Part shown: in pieces, positions 47,187 to 54,801 of the stretch
Position numbering within the stretch: the stretch's first letter is position 1
Layout of the letters: every line of letters starts with the position of its first letter
Assembly: GCA_036502575.1 (NCBI GenBank)
Contig: DASXYL010000083.1
Span: 1 to 64,000, forward strand
Length of the DNA: 64,000 bases
Direction: 5' to 3'
DNA from: DASXRA01 sp036502575
GTDB taxonomy: Bacteria; Actinomycetota; Actinomycetes; Mycobacteriales; Jatrophihabitantaceae
The notes under the pieces: generated by a model
The model's database searches: none
Told to the model about the DNA's origin: nothing
Seen by the model: only the letters and a program-made list of their open reading frames with translations
Made by a program: the position numbers and the translations under genes

Positions 47187-48251
47187 TTAGCGGGACGGGC
47201 CGAGCGCGCGAGCGGCGTCCAGGAAGCGGTCGTTCTCCTCCGGAGTGCCGATCGTGACGCGCACGCCGAAGCCGGCGAACGGACGGACGATCACCGTGCG
47301 CTGCTCGCAGCCGACCGCCCAGTCGACGGTGTCGTCGCCCAGCGGCACCCACACGAAGTTGGCCTGCGTCGGCGGGATGTCGTAGCCGGCCGCGATCAGC
47401 TCGGCCTGGACGCGGTCGCGCTCGATGACGATGTCCTTCACCCGGGCCATGAGCTGCGACTCGGCCTCGGGTTCCAGGCTGGCGAGCGCCGCCTGCTGGG
47501 CGATCGTCGTCACCGCGAACGGGCTCTGCGTCTGGCGCAGCGCCGCCGGTAGCTCGGGGTTGCCGGCGATCCCGTAGCCGACCCGTAGGCCGGCCAGCCC
47601 GTACGCCTTGCTGAACGTGCGCAGCACGATCACGTTCGGGTGCTCGTCGAGCAGCGTCACCCCGTCCGGAACGCCGGCGTCGGTGACGAACTCGTGGTAG
47701 GCCTCGTCGAGGACGACGACGATGTCGTCCGGGACGGCGTCGAGGAACCGGGCCAGCTCGTCGCGGTGCACCACGGTGCCGGTCGGGTTGTTGGGGTTGC
47801 AGACGAAGATCAGCCGGGTCTTCTCGGTGACGTGGCCGGCCATCGCCTCGAGGTCGTGGACGTGGTGGCGCAGCGGCACCGCCACCGGGTCGGCGCCGAC
47901 GATGGCGGTGACGATCGGGTACGTCTCGAACGCGCGCCAGGCGTAGAGCACCTCGTCGCCGGGCTGGGCCGTGGCCGAGGCGAGCTGATGGCACAGCGAC
48001 ACCGACCCGCAGCCCACGACTACCCGCGCGGGGTCGACGCCGTAGCGGTGGGCCAGCGCCTCGGTCAGCTCGAGGGAGAAGTTGTCCGGGTAGCGGTTGA
48101 CGCCGGCGGCAGCCTCGGCGATGCGTTCGAGGACGTGCGGCAGCGGGGGTAGCGGCGTCTCGTTGCTCGCCAGCTTGATGGCGCCCGGCACGGTACGTCC
48201 CGGGACGTAGCCGGGCAGCGTGCCCATCGCTTCGCGCAGCCTTACTGTCAT
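47187..48251 (-). CDS. histidinol-phosphate/aromatic aminotransferase
   Basis: PLP enzyme of the HisC family, 354 residues from ATG 48251. Substrate-side motif KLASNETPLPPLPHVLERI, PLP region VVGCGSVSLCHQLASATA, NPNNPTGT, LDEAYHEF and the Schiff-base Lys in RTFSKAYGLAGLRVGYG. Neighbours hppD (76 bp upstream) and pheA make an aromatic aminotransferase (phenylpyruvate/hydroxyphenylpyruvate) more likely than histidine synthesis; no his genes are present. Family members in Actinomycetes are often annotated HisC2 or Pat. Confidence 0.88.
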   Translation of the reverse strand: MTVRLREAMGTLPGYVPGRTVPGAIKLASNETPLPPLPHVLERIAEAAAGVNRYPDNFSLELTEALAHRYGVDPARVVVGCGSVSLCHQLASATAQPGDEVLYAWRAFETYPIVTAIVGADPVAVPLRHHVHDLEAMAGHVTEKTRLIFVCNPNNPTGTVVHRDELARFLDAVPDDIVVVLDEAYHEFVTDAGVPDGVTLLDEHPNVIVLRTFSKAYGLAGLRVGYGIAGNPELPAALRQTQSPFAVTTIAQQAALASLEPEAESQLMARVKDIVIERDRVQAELIAAGYDIPPTQANFVWVPLGDDTVDWAVGCEQRTVIVRPFAGFGVRVTIGTPEENDRFLDAARALGPSR

Positions 48252-48270
48252 CTCATCCGCCTCTCCAGAC

Positions 48271-48319
48271 CGATTGTGCAACCCTCGGCCGCCTGATGCG
48301 GCCCAGAGTTGCACGATCG
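48271..48319 (-). terminator. nested hairpin between hppD and aminotransferase
   Basis: CGATTGTGCAAC (48271-48282) faces GTTGCACGATCG (48308-48319) with one G-T, enclosing GGCCGC-CTGAT-GCGGCC. On the coding strand it starts 7 nt after the hppD stop and ends about 20 nt before the aminotransferase ATG. It may end most hppD transcripts or limit read-through. Confidence 0.6.
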
Positions 48320-48326
48320 ACAACAG

Positions 48327-49559
48327 TTACAGGTTGCCGCGGCGTTCCTGCTCGCGCTCGATCGCCTCGAACAGGGCCCTGAAGTTGCCCTTGCCGAAGC
48401 CGAGCGAGCCGTGCCGCTCGATCAACTCGAAGAACACGGTAGGCCGGTCGCCCACCGGTTTGGTGAAGATTTGCAGCAGGTAGCCGTCCTCGTCGCGGTC
48501 GACAAGGATCTTGCGCGACTTCAGCTCCTCGATCGGCACCCGCACCTCGCCGATCCGGGCCCGCAGCGCCGGGTCGTCGTAGTACGAATCGGGGGTGTCG
48601 AGGAACTCCACCCCGCGGGCGCGCATCTCGTCGGCGGTACGCAGGACGTCGTTCGTGGCCAGCGCGATGTGCTGGCAACCCGGGCCGGTGTAGAACTCCA
48701 GGTACTCGTCGATCTGGCTCTTGCGCTTGCCCAGCGCCGGCTCGTTGAGCGGGAACTTCACCCGGTGGTTGCCGTTAGCCACCACCTTGGACATCAGCGC
48801 CGAGTAGTCGGTGGCGATGTCGTCCCCGATGAACTCGGCCATGTTCACGAAGCCCATGACCCGGTTGTAGAAGTCGACCCACTCGTCCATGCGCCCGAGC
48901 TCGACGTTGCCCACGCAGTGATCGACCGCCTGGAACAGCCGCTTCTCCGGCGCCGGGACGGTCGAGGCGCGCTCCACGTAGCCCGGCAGGTAAACACCGT
49001 CGTAGCGCGACCGGTCGACGAGCGTGTGCCGGGTCTCGCCATAGGTGGCGACCGCGGCCAGGCGCACCGTGCCGTGCTCGTCGCTGATGTCGTGCGGCTC
49101 GTCGAGGATCGTGGCCCCGGACGTCCGGGCGTGGGCGATGCACTTGTCGACGTCGGGCACCTCGAGGGCGATGTCGACCACGCCGTCACCGTGTCGACGG
49201 TGGTGGTCGAGGTACGGCGAGGACGGGGCCACGCCGCCGATGATCACGAAGCGGGCGGAGCCGGACCGCAGCACGAACGCCTTGTGGTCGCGGTTGCCCG
49301 TCTCCGGGCCGCTGTAGCCGACCAACCGCATGCCGAACGCGTGCTGGAAGAAGTGCGCGCTCTGGGAGGCGTTGCCGCTCACGAACACCACGGCGTCCAG
49401 CGCCGTCACCGGGAACGGGTCGGTCGAGCCGTCGTAGTCGACGAGGCCGACCAGTTGCTTGAGCCGCTCGGCGGTCAGGTCGGCGGCGCGCTCTTCCGGA
49501 GTCAGCTGGCCCGGGGGCGAGACGGCCACGCTTGATCGGCCGGTGGGGTGGGCAGTCAT
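48327..49559 (-). CDS. hppD: 4-hydroxyphenylpyruvate dioxygenase
   Basis: Fe(II) enzyme making homogentisate from the tyrosine keto acid. 410 residues from ATG 49559. Iron ligands and landmarks: VDHCVGNVELGRMDEWVDFY (first His), GPGCQHIALATNDV (second His), and the Glu in VFFELIERHGSLGFGKGNF at the C-terminus. The N-terminal VOC half (SAHFFQHAFGMRLVGYSG) is also complete. No homogentisate dioxygenase is nearby, so it may feed a pigment or quinone route or the rest is elsewhere. Confidence 0.95.
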   Translation of the reverse strand: MTAHPTGRSSVAVSPPGQLTPEERAADLTAERLKQLVGLVDYDGSTDPFPVTALDAVVFVSGNASQSAHFFQHAFGMRLVGYSGPETGNRDHKAFVLRSGSARFVIIGGVAPSSPYLDHHRRHGDGVVDIALEVPDVDKCIAHARTSGATILDEPHDISDEHGTVRLAAVATYGETRHTLVDRSRYDGVYLPGYVERASTVPAPEKRLFQAVDHCVGNVELGRMDEWVDFYNRVMGFVNMAEFIGDDIATDYSALMSKVVANGNHRVKFPLNEPALGKRKSQIDEYLEFYTGPGCQHIALATNDVLRTADEMRARGVEFLDTPDSYYDDPALRARIGEVRVPIEELKSRKILVDRDEDGYLLQIFTKPVGDRPTVFFELIERHGSLGFGKGNFRALFEAIEREQERRGNL

Positions 49560-49587
49560 ACCCACAGCTTCCGTCGGCGCAGCAGGC

Positions 49588-49603
49588 GATGCAAGTGTGC
49601 ATC
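49588..49603. promoter_or_regulatory. palindrome upstream of hppD
   Basis: GATGCA-AGTG-TGCATC lies 29-44 bp before the hppD start. A second imperfect dyad, TTGCTAGGCAA, is further upstream (around 49648). Either could be a repressor site; the interval holds no gene. Confidence 0.35.
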
Positions 49604-49664
49604 CGGGTATCCGGCAGAGTGAACAGCCTGTGCAGTCACAATGCGAATTTGCTAGGCAATCTGT

Positions 49665-50534
49665 CTAGAGGACGACGTCAGCCAACCGGTCGATCTGCTC
49701 CAGGGACGCGACCGTCGGGTCGAGGTACACCTCGGTGAACCCGGCATCCTCGAACTGGCGGACGGTGTCGCGGATCGCCTGCGGCGTGCGCAGCGCCGAG
49801 TTGGCGACCGCCTCGCCGAGCTCCGGGCCGGCCGCCGTCCCGTAGTAGTGGCGCAGGTAGGCCCGCGAGTCGGTCTCGGCCTCCTCGCCCAGCGAGAAAT
49901 AGTTCAGTGCCGCGATCCGCGGGGAACCGGGCCGTCCCGCGTCCGACCAGGTTGCGCGGACCTGCTCGACGAACGGTGCCGCCTGCGCGGGCGCGGCGCC
50001 CCCGGCGGTCCAGCCGTCCCCGTAGGTGCGCAGCCGCTTCAGGGCGTGGTCGCCGTTGCCGCCGATCAGGATCGGCACCCGCTGGTCGTTGGTGGGCGTC
50101 GGGCCCACCGGCAGGGCGCCGTCGCCGACGCGCTCGCCCCGCCAGGCCCGATGCAGGACGTCCAGTGCCTCGTCGAAGTCTCGGCCCCGACGATGGAAGT
50201 CGCGCTCGACGGCCGCGTAGTCGTCCGGCCGGGTGCCGACGCCCAGGCCCAGGGTGAGCCGCGCACCGGACAGCTGATCGATGCTCGCGGCCACCTTGGC
50301 CAGCAGCACGGGTTGGTACGCCGGTGCGAGCAGGATGTTGGTGAGCAGTCCGATCCGCGTGGTCGCGCCGGCCACCGCGGCCAGGGTGGTCAGCGAGTCG
50401 TAGCTCGGATAGACGATGCGGTCGATGGTGGCGAGTCCCGCGAACCCGCGTTCCTCGGCCTGCCGCGCCCAGTCGACGAGCAGGGGTCCCGGCGTCCCGG
50501 GAATCACGTTCGGTAGCCCGATGCCAAGCTGCAT
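49665..50534 (-). CDS. LLM-class flavin-dependent oxidoreductase
   Basis: 289 residues of a luciferase-like TIM-barrel: MQLGIGLPNVIPGTPG, WARQAEERGFAGLATIDRIVY, IGLLTNILLAPAYQPVLLAK and GRLTLGLGVGTRPDDY-type (here GARLTLGLGVGTRP). C-terminal half has VPILIGGNGDHALKRL and a family-typical end. It uses F420 or reduced FMN; the substrate is unknown. Monocistronic; the 48-bp palindromic element lies just upstream. Confidence 0.88.
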   Translation of the reverse strand: MQLGIGLPNVIPGTPGPLLVDWARQAEERGFAGLATIDRIVYPSYDSLTTLAAVAGATTRIGLLTNILLAPAYQPVLLAKVAASIDQLSGARLTLGLGVGTRPDDYAAVERDFHRRGRDFDEALDVLHRAWRGERVGDGALPVGPTPTNDQRVPILIGGNGDHALKRLRTYGDGWTAGGAAPAQAAPFVEQVRATWSDAGRPGSPRIAALNYFSLGEEAETDSRAYLRHYYGTAAGPELGEAVANSALRTPQAIRDTVRQFEDAGFTEVYLDPTVASLEQIDRLADVVL

Positions 50535-50551
50535 GCCTTCGACCCTAAGGG

Positions 50552-50608
50552 CTCTCGGTTTTGGTCGCCCAGCCGTCTATACGACGGCGGGTGACCAAAA
50601 CCCGAGAG
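50552..50608. repeat. interspersed palindromic element, copy 1
   Basis: CTCTCGGTTTTGGTC (50552-50566) pairs with GACCAAAACCCGAGAG (50593-50608, one bulged C), and an inner CCGTC/GACGG stem flanks TATAC. A 48-bp core is shared with the element at 60802-60849 with only four differences. Copy 1 is behind the GDT1 gene and may end it. Confidence 0.75.
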
Positions 50609-50613
50609 AGGGG

Positions 50614-51213
50614 TTAGCTGCGGACGGCGCTCACCACGGCGACCACGGCGAAGGCGGCGAACAGCAGGCCGGCGACCCGGTGCACGAGCCGTACCGGCAC
50701 CCGTTTCACGATCACCTTGCCCGCGACGACGGCCACCATGGCGACCCCGACGAGCGCGATCCACGCCCCGATGCCCACCGCCACCGGCTCGTTGAGCCGG
50801 GCCGTGAGCCCCGCCGTCGCGAGCTGGCTGGCGTCACCCCACTCGGCGGCGAACAGCACCCCGAACGACGTGAGGGCGATGCGACGCGAGGACGCCGGCA
50901 CCTGCGAGGTCGCGGCGTCGACCTCCACGGTTTCGTCCTCGCCGAAGCTCTCGCGGATGAGCAACGCCGCGCCGAGCGCGAACAGCGCCGCCACCGCACC
51001 CTCGACGGCCCGTCGCGGCAGGAGGTGCAGCAACCCGCCGGCGACCACGGCGATCACGCACTGCACCGCGAAGGCGACGGCCACCCCGGCGAGCACCGGC
51101 CGGTGCCGGTACCGGGTGGAGAGCACGAGCGTCGCGACGAGCGTCTTGTCCGGCAGCTCGACGAGAAGGATCACCCCGAACGACACGACGAGGGCGACGA
51201 GGAATCCGGACAT
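50614..51213 (-). CDS. TMEM165/GDT1 family transporter
   Basis: 199 residues from ATG 51213 (GGGAGG 4 nt ahead). Seven-helix plan with two halves that carry the family motifs: VELPDKTLVATLVLS and LFAAEWGDASQLATAGLTA (consensus ExGD[KR][ST]). Bacterial members export Mn2+ or Ca2+, often in exchange with H+. In the first motif the Gly is Pro. Downstream hairpin at 50552-50608 may be its terminator. Confidence 0.9.
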   Translation of the reverse strand: MSGFLVALVVSFGVILLVELPDKTLVATLVLSTRYRHRPVLAGVAVAFAVQCVIAVVAGGLLHLLPRRAVEGAVAALFALGAALLIRESFGEDETVEVDAATSQVPASSRRIALTSFGVLFAAEWGDASQLATAGLTARLNEPVAVGIGAWIALVGVAMVAVVAGKVIVKRVPVRLVHRVAGLLFAAFAVVAVVSAVRS

Positions 51214-51282
51214 GGCGCCTCCCATTCTTCCGGTCGACGTGTCTGCCGTGTTGCGCGCCCTGAGCGCCTTAACCTGAACGCG

Positions 51283-51822
51283 ATGACGACCTACGTCGCG
51301 GTGTTCGCACTGGTGCTGGGCTATCTGGGCCTGGTCGCCGCGTACCTCGCGCTGCGCACACTGGCCCGCCTGCGCCGGGCGACGGTCGTGCTGGCCCGGG
51401 GCGGCCGCGGTCCCAACGGACGCGAAACGATGCTCGAGGCGACCGAGCGACACATCGAGCTCACCGCCGCCGTCGCCGATCAGCTCGGCGCGCTGCGCAC
51501 CTACGTCGATGCGACCCGGGCCGAGATGTCAGCGGCTGTGCGCGCTCGCAACACCGAGACGGCCCGGTCGCTGCGCAACGTCGCGCTCGTGCGCTACGAC
51601 GCGTTCGAGGACATCGCCGGACGGCTGTCGTTCACCCTGGCGCTGCTCGACGACGACGGGGACGGCGTGGCCCTGACCGCGATCACCGGACGCAGCGACA
51701 CCCGCCTCTACGCCAAGGGCATCAGCCAGGGCAGCGGCGAACACCCGCTGTCGCCCGAGGAGGAGCAGGCCGTCGAGGCGGCGCTCGGCCGCCGGGCGAA
51801 CCCCGTACTCAGCGTCAGGTGA
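51283..51822 (+). CDS. DUF4446 family protein
   Basis: 179 residues from ATG 51283. An N-terminal membrane helix (VAVFALVLGYLGLVAAYLAL) is followed by a coiled stretch and the conserved DUF4446 segment NVALVRYDAFEDIAGRLSF, LLDDDGDGVALTAITGR and YAKGISQGSGEHPLSPEEE. Role unknown; the family occurs near chromosome partition genes in Firmicutes. Convergent with the PIN toxin gene with an 8-bp overlap. Confidence 0.88.
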   Translation: MTTYVAVFALVLGYLGLVAAYLALRTLARLRRATVVLARGGRGPNGRETMLEATERHIELTAAVADQLGALRTYVDATRAEMSAAVRARNTETARSLRNVALVRYDAFEDIAGRLSFTLALLDDDGDGVALTAITGRSDTRLYAKGISQGSGEHPLSPEEEQAVEAALGRRANPVLSVR

Positions 51823-52243
51823 TCAGCTCGACCCGGACGCTCAGCGCCTGATAGGTCGCGAGCGCACTGCGATCGCGGGTGGCCAGCGGCAGGCTGTGGA
51901 TCACCGCACTGATGCCGACCAGGGCGTCGTACATCGAACCGCCGCTGATGCCGAGCCCGGCGGCGTCGCGGATCAGGCGAGCCACCGCCGTGGGGCTGGG
52001 GAAGCGGCTGGCCGGGAAGTTGGTCTCGATCAGGCGGGTCACGGCCGCCGGCGTGCGCCGGGCGGGGGGCGGGAGCCGCGTCAACACCGAGTACGTCTCG
52101 AACGCCGCGTGCCCGGCCAGGCCTAGCCGGCGCGATCCGAGCGCCTCGGCGACCGCGGCGTGGCTCTCGTGGTCGGCAACGAGCAGCGCGACGGCGACGC
52201 TGGTGTCGACCAGGAGGTCGGGCGCCCTATCGCTGGTCGGCAT
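51815..52243 (-). CDS. vapC: VapC-like PIN-domain toxin
   Basis: 142 residues, a Mg2+-dependent ribonuclease of the PIN fold. The catalytic acidic residues are visible: LVDTSVAVALLVADHE (first Asp), the Glu in AFETYSVLTRL, and later acidic residues in YDALVGISAVIHSLPLATRD. Overlaps the antitoxin gene by 17 bp, a normal arrangement. In general such toxins cut tRNA or mRNA and are held off by the antitoxin. Confidence 0.9.
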   Translation of the reverse strand: MPTSDRAPDLLVDTSVAVALLVADHESHAAVAEALGSRRLGLAGHAAFETYSVLTRLPPPARRTPAAVTRLIETNFPASRFPSPTAVARLIRDAAGLGISGGSMYDALVGISAVIHSLPLATRDRSALATYQALSVRVELIT

Positions 52244-52460
52244 CGCGTAGCGCCCGCACCGCGTCGTCGTCGAGGGCGATGCCGGACTTCGGGATGACCA
52301 GCCGGCCGGCGCTCTGCTCGAGGGCGTCAGACGTGATCGGCTCTACCCGCAGCGCGGCCCCGTCGGCGGACACCTCGACCTCACCAGGCACCAATCCGAG
52401 CCGGTCGCGCAGTGTTTTGGGGATCACGAGACGGCCTGCCCGATCGATGGTAGTGCGCAT
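52227..52460 (-). CDS. vapB: AbrB/MazE-type antitoxin
   Basis: 77 residues. Swapped-hairpin DNA-binding domain: TTIDRAGRLVIPKTLRDRLG, then EVEVSADGAALRVEP. The second half (AGRLVIPKSGIALDDDAV) partly repeats the first motif and probably wraps the toxin. It is the upstream gene of the pair and, in known systems, represses its own promoter; a dyad spans its start codon. Confidence 0.9.
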   Translation of the reverse strand: MRTTIDRAGRLVIPKTLRDRLGLVPGEVEVSADGAALRVEPITSDALEQSAGRLVIPKSGIALDDDAVRALRDADQR

Positions 52461-52476
52461 GGCAGGACACTACCAT
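52447..52476. promoter_or_regulatory. likely vapBC operator over the vapB start
   Basis: ATGGTAGTG (52447-52455) and CACTACCAT (52468-52476) form perfect 9-bp inverted arms around a 12-bp spacer that holds the start codon. A further ATGGT at 52481-52485 repeats the half-site. This fits autorepression by VapB-VapC. Confidence 0.6.
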
Positions 52477-52570
52477 CAGTATGGTTGTGCGGGTATCCAG
52501 GGTCGCCGATACGCTGTGCGACCGTGACTCGGCTTGCCGTACGACCATCCCCCGCCACGCGAGTTCCCCG

Positions 52571-53506
52571 ATGACCGCGAAACCCCGGCTGGCGTTTCTC
52601 GGCCCCGCCGGCACGTTCGCGCACGCTGCACTGGGCACCCTACCGATCGCGGCCGACGCCGTCTTGTTACCGCTAGCAAACGTCACGCTGGCCATCGACG
52701 CGGTGCGCGCGGGCGACGCCGACGGCGCGCTGGTGCCCCTGGAGAACTCGGTCGAGGGAGCCGTTCCGGCCACGCTGGACGAGCTGGCGGGCAACGGCGC
52801 GCCCCTCATGATCGCCGAGGAAACCTACCTTCCGGTGCTGTTCGATCTGCTCGCTCGCCCCGGCACGGCGCTCGCCGACGTGCGCACCGTCGCCACCCAC
52901 CCGCACGCGGAGGCCCAGACCCGGCGCTGGCTGCTCGCCAACGTGCCGGAGGCCACCGTCGTGCTGGTCGGCTCGACCGCCGGCGGGGCCAAGGCGGCCG
53001 CTGACGGCGAGTACGACGCGGCCGTGGCCCCGCCGTACTCGGGCGAGCTCTACGGCCTGGCCAGCGTGGCCCACGACATCGCCGACAACCACGGCGCGGT
53101 GACCCGGTTCGTGCTGCTCGCCCGCCCGACGCCGCCCGGCAAACCCACGGGCAACGACCGCACCACGCTCGTCGCGTACCTGCGCGAGAACCACTCCGGG
53201 GCCCTGCTCGAGATCCTCACCGAGTTCGCGGCCCGCGCGGTGAACCTGACCCGTATCGAGTCGCGGCCCACGAAGGGCCGCATCGGCCAGTACTGCTTCT
53301 CGATCGACTGCGAGGGGCACATCGACGAGGAACGGGTCGGCGATGCTGTCGCCGCGCTGCACCGCATCTGCGCCGACGTTCGCTTCCTCGGCTCCTACGT
53401 GCGGCGCGACGGCGTGCAGACCGAGGTGCCGAGCGGGCGCGAGGACCGCGACTTCGTCGACGCTCGCGCCTGGCTGGCACGGGTCCGGGCGACCGGCGCC
53501 AGCTGA
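52571..53506 (+). CDS. pheA: prephenate dehydratase
   Basis: 311 residues from ATG 52571; the frame is open further up without a better start. Catalytic core: LAFLGPAGTFAHAAL, LVPLENSVEGAVPATLDEL, VATHPHAEAQTRRWLLANVP and VTRFVLLAR. ACT domain from ~200: GALLEILTEFAARAVNLTRIESRPTKG, which senses phenylalanine. It makes phenylpyruvate; the aminotransferase at 47187 could finish phenylalanine. Divergent from vapBC. Confidence 0.95.
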   Translation: MTAKPRLAFLGPAGTFAHAALGTLPIAADAVLLPLANVTLAIDAVRAGDADGALVPLENSVEGAVPATLDELAGNGAPLMIAEETYLPVLFDLLARPGTALADVRTVATHPHAEAQTRRWLLANVPEATVVLVGSTAGGAKAAADGEYDAAVAPPYSGELYGLASVAHDIADNHGAVTRFVLLARPTPPGKPTGNDRTTLVAYLRENHSGALLEILTEFAARAVNLTRIESRPTKGRIGQYCFSIDCEGHIDEERVGDAVAALHRICADVRFLGSYVRRDGVQTEVPSGREDRDFVDARAWLARVRATGAS

Positions 53507-53559
53507 TTTCGGCCTGTTAATTCTGCGTTTGATAGAGATCACTTCGTAGTGCCCGCGCC

Positions 53560-53665
53560 TGGGTCGAACCGAGGCCGGCACTGGGACGTACGGAGCGAGC
53601 GCGCCACGCCCGTACGCGGGCCAAACACCCTTTCTAACTCGGAGCAAATGCTGAATTGAGGTCGG
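53560..53665 (+). promoter_or_regulatory. structured leader, possible ydaO-type (c-di-AMP) riboswitch
   Basis: The 244-bp gap after pheA contains no gene. Within it, TCGAACCGAGG, a following CTGGGACGTACGGAG and, near the end, CTAACTCGGAGCAA recall conserved pieces of actinobacterial ydaO leaders; CCGAG (53570s) can pair with CTCGG (53638-53642). It stands ahead of a secreted-protein gene, a usual ydaO target. The match is by eye only. Confidence 0.3.
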
Positions 53666-53750
53666 CATGAAGCGCCGAAACGAAGATCGCGTGGCTCCTT
53701 GCCATCGCCCTCAGAGCGGGTTACGTTCCGTACGTTTTCTCTAACGAGGG

Positions 53751-54710
53751 GTGACGTTGCCTGAGTCTCCGGGCACCGAGTCGCGTCGCAGCAGCGTTGT
53801 TGCCGCGTGCTTCTCGACGCTGCCCCGACGACTCCTGGTCCTCGGCGGATTCGTCGTCCTGGGCTGGTTCGGCCTGGCCATGATCAGCGCGTCGCACGCG
53901 TCCGCTGATCCGACGAGCGCGAGCTCGCCGGCCGGGGTTCTCGGGCTGCCGCAGCTGATCCCCGCGGGGCAGCCGGCGACGGTAACCGATCCCCTCGCCA
54001 CGGCCAAGCCCGCATCGGTCGCCAAGCCCGCATCGGTCGCCAAGCCCGACCCGGTCACTCAAGCCGTCACAAAGCTGGTCGCGCCCGTGACGAGCGCGCT
54101 GTCCGCGCCGCCACAGCCCAACCCGGCCACCCAGCCGCTGTCCGATGCCGCGTCCAAACTGTTCTCGGGGTTGGCGGAAGCCGGCGCCGCGCTCTCGCAG
54201 CACCCGGCCGGCTCGACGGCGTTCGACCCGTCACTCTTGCTGCCGGGGCTGAAGGATCTGCTCGGCGGCGGCCACGCCGTCTCCACGCCGCCCGCCACCC
54301 GCCACCCCGCTCCCACCGGCTCGCACCCGGCGAGCATCCCGACGTCTGCAACGCCCCGCGTTCTGCACGCGGATCTGTCCGGACAGCCCAGCTCCGCGTC
54401 CAGTTCTCGGCCGGCGGACGAGTCGCTGTCTGCAACTCCGGCTCCGGCGAGCCCCCCGCACGGCCAGCTCGCCGGACTTGGGATTCCGGCGCCCCTGCCG
54501 GCCCTCCCGCCGGTCGGGCCGGACACCGCCCTCGTGGCGGGGTCCGGCCTGACCGCGACCAGCAGTTCCGGATCGGGCGCGAGCTCCGGCTCCGGATACG
54601 GCACCGCAGACGTCTACCGGCACGACGCGCCCTTGCTCGGCACGGCCGAGTCCGCGCGTTCGCGCCCGGTGCGCAACAGCGCGACCGAACCGCCTGTCTC
54701 GCCTGACTAG
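53751..54710 (+). CDS. exported Pro/Ser/Ala-rich protein at the head of the surface locus
   Basis: 319 residues from GTG 53751; TTG 53757 is an alternative with better spacing from GAGGGG. A membrane/signal segment at about 26-50 (RLLVLGGFVVLGWFGLAMIS) is followed by ~270 residues of low complexity: repeated KPASVA, PAPAS and GSGASSGSG stretches, with a short hydrophobic patch SLLLPGLKDLLGGG. No known domain, no cysteine outside the N-terminal AACF. It looks like a secreted wall-spanning or surface protein; the next gene on the same strand is the giant repeat protein 91 bp on. Confidence 0.75.
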   Translation: MTLPESPGTESRRSSVVAACFSTLPRRLLVLGGFVVLGWFGLAMISASHASADPTSASSPAGVLGLPQLIPAGQPATVTDPLATAKPASVAKPASVAKPDPVTQAVTKLVAPVTSALSAPPQPNPATQPLSDAASKLFSGLAEAGAALSQHPAGSTAFDPSLLLPGLKDLLGGGHAVSTPPATRHPAPTGSHPASIPTSATPRVLHADLSGQPSSASSSRPADESLSATPAPASPPHGQLAGLGIPAPLPALPPVGPDTALVAGSGLTATSSSGSGASSGSGYGTADVYRHDAPLLGTAESARSRPVRNSATEPPVSPD

Positions 54711-54801
54711 TACCTCTCCGCGATCTCCCTGAACTGCCCTGCGCCGGCATATCCGGTCGCAGTGGGCTCGATCAGAAATCGTCAAGAGAGGTTCCTTCTC
54801 C

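Noticed and set aside
47187..48251. Firm call as HisC of histidine synthesis
   Set aside because: No his genes nearby; the neighbours hppD and pheA favour an aromatic substrate, so no gene symbol was assigned.
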